From: Taiwanofungus camphoratus
Lineage: Eukaryota > Basidiomycota > Agaricomycetes > Polyporales > Taiwanofungaceae
Assembly: GCA_003999685.1 (NCBI GenBank)
Contig: CP021222.1
Location: 2,418,001 to 2,482,000 of the forward strand
DNA: 64,000 nt
Reading direction: 5' to 3'
The notes under the pieces were generated by a model, which saw only the letters and a program-made list of their open reading frames with translations, ran no database searches and was not told the origin of the DNA. The position numbers and the translations under genes were made by a program. This document shows, one piece after another, positions 1 through 9,158 of the stretch (position 1 is the stretch's first letter; the number at the start of each line of letters is the position of its first letter).

Positions 1-2
1 GG

Positions 3-895
3 ACACATTTCGGACTCGTAAGGATCACTTCGCGCAAGATTAGTTTACCTCACGCTCCCCTATTTAGTCAGAGGTAGTTTACTATGTACGAGAGAGACCC
101 CTCAGTGCACGCTTCTCTCTTTGGAATACCAGTTCCCCTGTAGCTCCGATCTCAGGAAAGCGCCGCGAGTACAACCTTAGGAACGGTCCTAAGGTCCCTA
201 AGTCTCCACCCCAGCTTCATTTCAGTACCTTTGAACTACGTCTACGCTCGCGATATATCTACGAACCATGTCTACGCTTCCCGAACTACGCACTACGATC
301 TACAAAAGTCACCGTGACTTCGCACCCTTCGGCACCTCTTATAGCACCTATCCGGTGGGCCTCCGCCTTAGTTATACCCTTAGGCTCACGTTGCGTTATC
401 CCTACGTCCTACGAATAGCCCTACGACTCGCCCATAGCCTTAGTTACAGGCTATAGTACATCTCCCTACGCCCTCGAACTCTCCGACCTCTCCTACAGGT
501 CTCCTACGCTAGCCAAACCTCGCCCACTTCGCTCTAACAAACTCCAAAACCTTACGCCCTTTAGCTAACTCTAACCAGAAGGACTTCGCAGCATCTACGA
601 AGTCAGCTCGCGCGATTTAGCTAAAACTTCGAAGGACTTCGCAAAACCTCGAAGAACTTCGCATACTTCGGAGGGCCTCGCAAGGCCTTAGGGATAGTAT
701 AGCACTTAGGAACAAGATCCTGTTGTGCAGGACCCTTGACCCCTTACTCCCCTACTTACAAAAACAAGACATACAGGTTTCCCGGTATCATACAGGTTGT
801 AGCTCCTACCCTCACACCCTCACAGTTATCACACTACCCCCAGCCACGTTGCGGAGCACTCCCTAGGTACCAGGGTCCCCTAGGTCGCATCAGCG
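3..895 (+). repeat. Left arm of the long inverted repeat
   Basis: This is the shorter arm. It is rich in short recurring words: CTACG at about 236-300 and ACTTCG at about 584-672. The inner border is around 887-895, after the block CCTAGGTACCAGGGTCCCC; similarity to the right arm fades there through a few mismatches. It lacks two blocks that are present in the right arm. Confidence 0.8.
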
Positions 896-1203
896 TATGA
901 GATCATCGACAAGCTACAGCGAGATTATGCCCGGGTCTTCAACCCAAGAGCGGTGTTGTGGACTATAGTACTCCAACCCCTACTGGGTACGACCTAGAGA
1001 AGCTGGAATGCTATAGAACTAGTTAGTGTGGAGGGGAGAGTCAGCAGCAAAGGGTTTCCGATCTCAAATGGGTCGAGAGACGTCTACGAAGGTCTTCGAC
1101 GACCCTCTACGTGTGTCGCGACTGCTCGACGTAGCTTCGATGTGCTACTATGCTGTACTATACTAGGGAGAGGCTTAAACGTGAGAACTTAGCTGATATA
1201 CAG

Positions 1204-1398
1204 CCCTTCGAATTTCTGTAGAAGGCGGACTTGGGTTAGAGAGGGAGATGCTAGCGCAACCCTTCGATGTGGCTCGAAGGCGGGCGTAAGACTGAACGCA
1301 ACTTCTTCGACTGATGTCGAAGACGGACGAGACGCAAGCCTTCAAGATACTGTAGAAGGCAGATAGTAGACGCAACTCTTCGAACGTAATCGAAGATG
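1204..1398. repeat. Array of about five small hairpins in the loop
   Basis: Five short inverted repeats of about 20 nt follow each other at roughly 1205-1224, 1261-1280, 1303-1323, 1339-1359 and 1377-1398. Each has a stem like CCTTCGA..TCGAAGG around 6-7 loop bases. The stems keep pairing while the loops differ. GACGCAA or ACGCAAC words sit between several units. No coding function is apparent. Confidence 0.65.
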
Positions 1399-1539
1399 AA
1401 AGGACGCAGTAGAACGCAGTAGGTGACTAAATCGAAGGTGCTCTTCTTGAGCTCTGCAGGATAGGGGAAAACTTCTCTGTTGTTCCGAGACACCATACAT
1501 CGCATTTATACTACTGTACTATAATGTAAGGCGCATCGG

Positions 1540-1861
1540 GAGTGGCATAGTACAAGTGGCATCCTAACTTCTTGCGTACTACGAATTATGGAGTGGCATG
1601 AAATATACTAAGACAAGACCTGGGGCCGTAGCGTTATCGAGTACATCGAGTGGCGCATCGTAGCAAATCGAGCGATATCGGAGTGGCGAGACCGGTCACG
1701 TGCGAGGACATTGAGTGGCAACTGCACGTGGCGTATTGTGCGTAGAGGGATCGGTACACCGGAACATCGGACCGGAACTGGCGGAGTGGCGGTGGCGTGA
1801 TTCGAGGCTATCAGAGAGTCCTGCGGTGGCTTTTCGGGCTGTATCGGACATGTCGAGTGGC
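1540..1861. repeat. Dispersed GAGTGGC heptamer array
   Basis: The exact word GAGTGGC occurs seven times on the plus strand, at 1540, 1591, 1648, 1681, 1713, 1784 and 1855. Near copies such as AAGTGGC, CGTGGCG and GGTGGCG lie between them. All copies are in one orientation and end at the right arm border. Such clustered words resemble the subterminal protein-binding motifs of some DNA transposons; that reading is inference. Confidence 0.6.
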
Positions 1862-2912
1862 GTTGATACGACCTAGGGGACCCTGGTACCTAGGGAGTGC
1901 TCCGCAACGTGGCTGGGGGTAGTGTGATAACTGTGAGGGTGTGAGGGTAGGAGCTACAACCTGTATGATACCGGGAAACCTGTATGTCTTGTTTTTTGTA
2001 AGTAGGGGAGTAAGGGGTCAAGGGTCCTGCACAACAGGATCTTGTTCCTAAGTGCTATACTATCCCTAAGGCCTTGCGAGGCCCTCCGAAGTACGCAAAG
2101 TCCTTCGAGATTCTGCGAAGTCCTTCGAAGTTTTAGCTAAATCGCGCGAGCTGACTTCGTAGGCTGTATAGAGTTAGGGAGCAATAAGCCAATGGACTAT
2201 AATTTCTACTAAGCGGCAGAGGGTACGAGACTGCTGCGAAGTCCTTTTAGCTAGAGTTAGCTAAAGGGTGTAAGGCTTAGAGGTTTGTTAGAGCGAGGTG
2301 GGCGAGGTTTGGCTGGCGTAGGAGACTTGTAGGAGAGGTCGGATGGTTCGGAGAGCTAATACTTGGAATAGGAATGAGGGAACGAGGTTGCTGGAAGCTC
2401 TGAAGTGTCTGATGACGTCGAGGTGTGGGTCAGAGAGTTCGAGGGTGTAGAGAGATGTACTATAGCCTGTAATGAAGGCTATGGGGGAGTCGTAGGGTTA
2501 TTCGTAGGACATAGGGATGACGCAACGTGAGCCTAAGGGTATAACTAAGGCGGAGGCCCACCGGATAGGTGCTATAAGAGGTGCTGAAGAGCACGAAGTC
2601 ACGGCGACTTCGTAGATCGTAGTGCGTAGTTCGGGAAGCGTAGACGTAGTTCGTAGATATATCGCGAGCGTAGACGTAGTTCAAAGGTACTGAAACGGAG
2701 CTGGGGTGGAGACTTAGGGACCTTGGGACCGTTCCTAAGGTTGTACTCGCGGCGCTTTCCTGAGATCGGAGCTACAGGGGAACTGGTATTCCAAAGAGAG
2801 AAGCGTACACTGAGGGGTCTCTCTTTTACATAGTAAACTACCTCTGACTAAATAGGGGAACGTGAGGTGAACTAATCTTGCGCGAAGCAATCCTTACGAG
2901 TCCGAAATGTGT
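1861..2912 (-). repeat. Right arm of the long inverted repeat, with two extra blocks
   Basis: This arm is the reverse complement of 3-895 but longer by about 160 bp. Two segments, about 2163-2230 and 2344-2434, have no counterpart in the left arm. Outside them the arms match almost base for base by eye, with scattered substitutions. The blocks are either insertions here or deletions in the left arm. Confidence 0.75.
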
Positions 2913-3829
2913 ACTAAAGCGCATGGACTCCGAAGTGAACACGAGGAGGATAGGAACTAATTAGGAACTGAAACAGGGGAACTACGTACGGTAGAAAGGT
3001 GACCAACTTCATTCACGAGGGCGGGATGACTATCCGAGAGCAGCCATGCGCCGTGATCACCTATCTTAGTGGGCTAAGAGCGCACGAAGTCCTTAGCAGC
3101 GGGACTTGGCCTAATCGGGGCAGGAGGTGTCCTAAATGGATGGAGGGTCATATGGGTACGTCCTAGGATGACCTTATGGCATAGGATCGAGACCCATGGG
3201 GGTGCACAAGGCTTCCTAAGTCCAACTTCCGGAACTTCGGACCGTTTCGGAGCCTATCGGAGGTAGCTGCAATCACAAGAGCTAGGAGAGACTTAGCTAA
3301 GACTTCTTAGCTAAGCCCGGGATGAGTGACATAGTAGATAGGACCTAGATCCAATGGAACAGTATGGGAGGGCCGGCAGTGTCCGATAGTGGACTTAGCA
3401 GGAGTTAGGGACTTCGCGTCTAGCATTCGAAATCTCGTAGCACCTCGTGTGACTTCGCAAGACTTCGTAGGGTGTTAGGAGGGTTTAGGAAGGAGAGGGG
3501 GCGTTAGGAATATTATAGGAACCTATCCCTCCTGTCGTAGGCTGTAGGAGAGTCTTAGAGTGGTCGGTTGGGGGATTAGAAAGCTTCTAAAATCGCGATT
3601 CGGGGGCCAGGAGGCTACGGGACTCATCAGCGTCGAAGCCATGACTTAAGGTCCTAGGGTCGAGTGAGGGCGCTCCGCGGGGCCTAGAAGGGCCTGGCGC
3701 CTATCAGCGGCATATGATGGCAAGGCCAATCTATTCTCAAAGCAGGAACTGCCCCCAAGTAGCGTGCGTCATACATGCATGTGGTTCTCGAAAGTCTACA
3801 GTGATCAATGTTTGTAGTATCCCGTGAGC
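2913..3829. other. Gene-free stretch between the element and the Argonaute gene
   Basis: No ORF of interest is present. The wording (GACTTCG, CTTAGCTAAG, TCCTAAG) resembles the inverted-repeat arms, especially at 3290-3480, so this may be older copies of related repeat DNA. It occupies the place where the promoter and amino-terminal exons of the Argonaute gene would be expected. Confidence 0.5.
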
Positions 3830-6800
3830 ATGTCGCGGAACCCTGAGCATGGGAACTTCGTCGTCAGAATAAGCGGAGGTACAAGAATCTCGCCATCGTA
3901 AGTTTCTAGTACTTCTGTCGCTTGCGTTTCTCACATGATGCACATTTTTGAAGTGACATTGAACAGTTGATCTCGCAGGGAGGACTTGCTGCAGGCAAGA
4001 GCACCATGGCCGTCAATTTACTACAGATCATCGTCCGCCAAGTGCCTAATATGTACAGCTACAACGTGTTTAGCTGTTGTGCATGTACTCACACTTACGA
4101 TTGTAGGACTTATGGGTTCCCTCCACATGCACGAGCGTTCTACATTGAGCGAGGTGCACAGGACCTCACTGGTGGTTTGCAAGCCTGGCACGGATTCTTC
4201 CAGTGAGTCTGTCGCTGTAACGAGCTTCATTCACACACACATAAGTTTATGTTGTCTTTTACAGAAGTGTAAGGCCTGTGCTTGGGAGGCTCTTGATCAA
4301 TGTTGATATTGCCAACAGCATTGTGTACGGTTATGTGTCGTGTATACTTAACTCGATGTATCTGATGACGGGAATAGCTACCAGCCAGGGCCTCTGACTG
4401 AACTGGCAATGAAGTTCCTGCATATCCATGATCTGCGTCATCTCGCCCGACTCCCAGAATCAAGCATAGAGTGGATGAAGCTAGGTCGTTTTTTGAAGAA
4501 CGTGCAAGTTACCAAGGTGACTCCCAAGTCAAGCAAGGCCAACCGAATCATGGGCCTTGTCCCACAAGCAGGGCGATATGCATTTCTAAAAAATGGCATC
4601 AATACAACTGTTGAGGTACGATTTATTTTCAAGTTACATTGGAATGAGGCTCATTAACACATGTGAAGTCTTATTACCGAGCTCAATACAATTACTTGTT
4701 GCATTGGCCAGAACTATTTGGTGTTCGAATTTCAAAGGCTGCAGTCATACCTGCTGAACTTTGCAAGGTCATCCCGGACAGCGGTATCAAAAACGATTGT
4801 CTCCTGAGGATACAAGGACCTTTCTACGGTTTGCTACCCAGAAACCATCTGAAAGAATCCGGCTTATCAAGGATGGTGTCTCTGGTCCAGTAAGTGCTCA
4901 CCTATCTCTCCCCTCAAAGTGCCCCTAATACTACTTAAAGAACCAAGTCTTGGGTTATGAGAAATCTGATTTTATGAAAGAGGCTGGAATGGTAGTCAGT
5001 TCTGAACCAATCCAGATTCAAGGTCGGGTTCTTCAGACTCCTGGGATTGTGTATAGGCAAGGCCAGATGGTATGTACGCAATAACTGCTTCATGTGCAAA
5101 GGTGGTTATATGGGAGTAGGTTATCAGACAGAAGACTGGAGCTTGGAACCTTATTGGACAACAATTGTTGAATCCTAGCAAAATCAAGACCTGGGCTGTG
5201 CTTGTCTTTGATGATACTGCTACTCTTTCTGCTGTCCAGCAATTCATTATGAAATTGGTTCAGAATTTGCAACAATTGGGTAATGTATCACAAGTGTTAC
5301 TTTAAAGTATCTGGACTGACAAGGTGACCTACAGGCATAGGTGAAAGCTAGACCCTGTCTGCTTTGTCTATGTTGCTGAGTTTGCCATAGTAATTGATCA
5401 GCCATATCCTTTCATTGGAAGGGGAAATGCTCAGAATCCTTATGATGTATGGAGAGGTATTCTGCTATATGGAAACTGCTCCTAACATCAATTTGTATAT
5501 CACAGGAACTGACAAAAGCTGGCAAGAAAGCTGTTAAGAAAGAAACAGTCAAGACTAGGCCTACATTGCTTCTTGTTATTCTTCCAAAGTCAGGAACAGA
5601 AGTGAGAAAGAAAGTGAAGCATTGGGGTGATGTTATAAATGCCATTCCTACTCAGTGTGTTGTATGTATATCTTCATAACAAAAAGTTGAAACTCTAACC
5701 AGTTTGATTTTCAGGGTCAGGGAAAATGGGAGAGAGGCAGTGATCAGTATTGTTGTAATGTTGCTCTAAAGTCTGAAGTATAAGCTATATGATACATTAC
5801 ACATCACTAACATATTTGGTACAGGATCAATGTAAAGATTGAAGGAGTGAATTCAGCCATTAAAACACCCTTTCTGAGCTTCTTGTCAGATGCTATGATA
5901 GTTGGTGAGTATTATATCATATTTTGGGGTTTTAGCTCACATTTAAGTTATAGGTGCTGATGTAGGACATCCTGGTCCTGGTATAACAAACCGGCCTTCT
6001 ATTACCAGTCTAGTTGCATCAGTTGATCCCAATTGCACAAGATATACAGCTTTTGCAAGAGTTCAAAAACCTCGACAAGAGATTATAGAAGACCTTGGAG
6101 AGATGTTCAAGGTAATTTTGAGGTTGAAACATCTTGTATATTATTATTCATTGACACAAATCATGAATTAGGAAGCCTTGAAGGATTATTATGGATTTAG
6201 GAACACATCAGAAGGTCCCAAATTGCCTAGTAAAATCATCTTTTACAGAGATGGTGTATCTGAGGGTGAGTATGCCGAAGTGGCAAAGAGGGAAGTTGAC
6301 GCAATTGAAAGTATGTTTCCACCTGCATGATCAAATGATGGGCTTACTGGTCATGTTGCTTTGGTAGCTGCTTTGCATGAGCTCAACTTGTTCACATCCA
6401 CAACTAAACCAAAGATTGTATTCACCATTGTGGGCAAGAGGTAAATCAGGCTCTGAATGTACTGAATTGTCATGATGAATGTCTGTTGTTTTAGGCATCA
6501 TGTCCGTTTCTTCCCAGGAAACAGGTATATTAACTAACCTTCACATGAGATGAATTAATCCCTTTTGCATAGAGAGGCTGCTGACAGCTCTGGAAACTGC
6601 CCTCCGGGATTTGTTGTTGATGACCAGATCATAAACTCCGCATATCCAGATTTTTATTTGCAATCCCACAGTGGGATTATTGGCAGTAGGTGTTATTTCA
6701 CACCCTTCAAGGTAGTGATTTGTAACCCAGTTGGGATTCAGCAAGCCGCCCAAGCCACTATGTGGTCCTCCAGAGTCAGCTTGACATGTCAGCAGATCAG

Positions 6801-7203
6801 TATGTCGTACAGCCTTTGCTAGAATGAAAGTTTAGCATTGATATACATGCAGACTTGAACAACTTTCATTTGCTCTTTGTCATGTCTATGCAAGTGCAAC
6901 TCGTTCAGTCTCCATCCCAGCTCCTGTTTACTGTGCGTCTTGATTTTTTGTTTTAAATTACACTCATTTGAGACTGTATTGCAGATGCCGATGTATGCAT
7001 TTGCTGAAACTTGGTTTTCATAATTTCACCATTCAATTCTTTCGTAGCGCGTCTGTTCCCGGGCCGAATTTCACTTCGATTCAGAGTTACAGTATGGTGA
7101 CTCCGACGCGGCGAGTGGCAATGCGCTCCCGACGTTCGACCTGAGGAAGTGGCAAGATGGTTTCAAGCAGTCCCCGCTGAACAAGCGCATGTACTTCCTG
7201 TAG
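3830..7203 (+). CDS. ago: Argonaute protein, 5' end missing, one apparent frameshift
   Basis: Argonaute binds small RNAs and silences matching transcripts. The exons read as the end of the N domain (about 3830-4060), linker L1 (..HARAFYIERGAQDL.., SVRPVLGRLLINVDIA), PAZ (about 4400-4890), L2, MID (..HWGDVINAIPTQCV) and PIWI. The slicer tetrad is complete: Asp of GADVGHP (5959-5961), Glu of RQEIIED (6079-6081), Asp of FYRDGVSEG (6250-6252) and His of RAEFHFD (7072-7074). About fifteen introns are needed; firm ones include 3898-3953 and 4203-4264. There are two defects. First, the reading frame must shift by one base near 4774-4778 in PAZ, between ELCKVIP and GQRYQKRL. Second, no start exon or N domain is found upstream; an in-frame stop lies at 3815-3817, and 3830 is only the first in-frame ATG. 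It could be a recent pseudogene or a sequencing or assembly error. The family is certain; functionality is not. Confidence 0.85.
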
Positions 7204-7663
7204 TCAGCAACGAAAGCTCACAATGTCCTGGCCTTTCTAATGTACTCCCGACAAGCACCGGATGCTTGCCATGCACAAATTTGTGTCGTATCTCGAAGTG
7301 ATTACGTTGTGAAGTGATATTATGTACTTGTACCTGTGGAGCTAGTATTGCCTCGCCCAATCGTACCCTGTATATATTGACTTCGACTGGTCTATCCTGA
7401 GAGGATACAACATCTTCGTTCACCTTTGCCCGATCTGATATGTATTGATATATGAGCGCACAACAATCTACATCATCTCTGCCAACCCGCAGAACAAATT
7501 ATATCCAGTACATGCAACAGCAGCCACAGTAAGGTAAGACCTCGTACGCGACAAAAAACCTCATCAATGATTCTGTTGGGAAAAGTCGGTCGCAATAAAG
7601 GACCAGACTGAAACCAGCACGAACCAGTCCGCTAGAAGCATAAAATATGTTTCATCGACATAC
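7204..7663. other. Convergent intergenic region between Argonaute and SFT2
   Basis: No gene is seen. The 3' untranslated regions of two converging genes should meet here. Confidence 0.5.
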
Positions 7664-8503
7664 TCATGCCATGCCGACGACTTTCAGGACTGCAGACCGC
7701 GCATACGGGATGTACGACAGGGTGTACCACGTATATGCGAGGTACTCGATAATCACGAAGACTGCATAAAGCGGATCAATGAACTTAGACAAAGAAATGA
7801 ACGTGTTGCGGCGGGCAAGACTAACTGATGGACAAAACCTGTGAGGATCAATCAATCATCGAAACATTACAGGCACATTTGGGAAGGTACGCACATCGCT
7901 GTGAAGCACGAATGCACCGATGAAAACCAGTACTATTGACGCAAGGAAAACTATAGTTGCTACTATACGGACTGCTTTGAACATCTATGTAATAACAATC
8001 AATGCTTGAGACATATGTCACAACAACGACTGACCATCTTCGTTTGTTTCCAGAACTGCAGAGGTGCAGCATGATAATAGTCAGTCTACAGCAAGAGTGT
8101 AAATTGATAGACAAACCCCGATCAGGAAACCCGTCCCGACCAGTGATATTACAGTGCCAAGACCATAAAGTACTGTAGGTCAGATATTAAATGCCTAATG
8201 AAAACTCTTGAACCATGCCCGATTGCGCACCAGCAAAACTCCCCAATGCTCCAACGAACAGGAGAATACTCCCTAGGAGACTCAGGACAAATCCTATCAC
8301 CAAACTACACGCCACACCGAAATCAATTCAGTGGGGGTATCAATTTATATCGCGGCAAGAGCTCACCATCCAGCAAATCCATAGAGTCTCTGCGTCCGTG
8401 TCAAGCCAAGGAACGAGAATGCTGAGTCTCCTTCAAAGAATTGCGTCTCGGGGATAGTACCTGCTGCCGCTTCAAGGTTGAACCATCCTTTTGAATTTGC
8501 CAT
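7664..8503 (-). CDS. SFT2: SFT2-family Golgi vesicle transport membrane protein
   Basis: Sft2 proteins are small four-pass membrane proteins of the late Golgi that help endosome-derived vesicles fuse with the Golgi. The first exon begins at the ATG complementary to 8501-8503 and encodes a soluble head ending in the family signature LGLTRTQRLYGFAGC. Hydrophobic segments follow: VIGFVLSLLGSILLFVGALG, YGLGTVISLVGTGFLIG, VATIVFLASIVLVFIGAFVL and the last segment around YLAYTWYTLSYIP. The carboxyl end reads ARSAVLKVVGMA. At least five introns are needed. A short exon (DVLSI) near 7837-7850 bridges the third and fourth segments in frame. The assignment rests on topology and the LTRTQR and WYTLSYIP motifs. 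Confidence 0.85.
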
Positions 8504-9158
8504 GGCTGTCGGCGATCGTTGCTATTGCAATGGAAAGAATAGTAGTGGGGGCGTCGCGAGGTAAGCGAGATTCAATGGTGAGGAGTCCGTTGTGTGCGAT
8601 TCGTGAGGCTGGGCCCGCAGCGGAAAATGTGAGAAAGGTAAATAGCGTGTCCGAACTCGTTCTGTCACGTTCACCTGCACACGTGGCTCCGTACTACAAG
8701 TAGAAAAGACTCAAGAGGCCAGCATGTACATTAGGTCAATGACAGTCGACGAGATTATCAGTATATCTGTCCTGAAGCCTGGAGGACGAACATACGCATT
8801 GCCAGACGTGCCGAGTTTTTCTCTATAGTGGCTTATGCTTCAGGTTTCATAAAGCGCATGCCAGAGATAGGATAGGAAACATTGCATTCGTTAGGATCAT
8901 GTAAGTCATGATATCTACCGGTACAAATTTTCAATTATCGACTACGACTGACAACCAGAAAACCAGTCCAATAGACACAGGAATCGTAAGTATCATAGCA
9001 AAGCTGAGGTGCGTATCACAAGAAATATAGCATACAAAGTAGCCAAGAGATCGGAGAAACCGGAGCAAACCGTCACAGCAGATTCGTTGCAAACCTATCT
9101 TCATGTGCTTCATGGAAGGGACAAGACATGAGACATGCCATGGATACATGCGGACATA
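8504..9158. other. Intergenic: SFT2 promoter side and EDC4 3' side
   Basis: Both neighbours are on the minus strand, so this holds the SFT2 promoter and the end of the EDC4 transcript. A hydrophobic ORF at 8931-9149 (-) lacks family features and starts nine bases after the EDC4 stop; it is not called as a gene. Confidence 0.5.

Larger units (their letters stand above)
3..2912. mobile_element. Long fold-back (inverted-repeat) element, non-coding
   Basis: Bases 3-895 reappear in reverse complement at 1861-2912, flanking a loop of about 965 bp. Similarity starts at base 3: the outer tip reads ACACATTTCGGACTCG on the left and its complement ends at 2912, after which the flanks differ. The left flank is only two bases, so a target-site duplication cannot be tested. 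No ORF over about 85 codons exists; the two longest arm ORFs (268-456 + and 2460-2684 -) are the same sequence read from each arm and are not a gene. No transposase is seen. The structure fits a non-autonomous fold-back DNA transposon or large MITE relative. A segmental palindromic duplication is the alternative. The class is not recognised. Confidence 0.75.

Noticed and set aside
268-2684. Matching ORFs of 62 and 74 codons on opposite strands
   Set aside because: They are the same stretch read from the two arms of the inverted repeat, low in complexity and without a domain, so they are not genes.
5330-5395. In-frame stops between two Argonaute blocks
   Set aside because: They lie in an intron; joining to VIDQPYPFIG or GIVIDQ keeps the frame.
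6985-7050. Premature TGA in the Argonaute PIWI domain
   Set aside because: A GTATGC..TCGTAG intron after VYYAD removes it and restores RVCSRAEFHFD, so there is no stop at this point.
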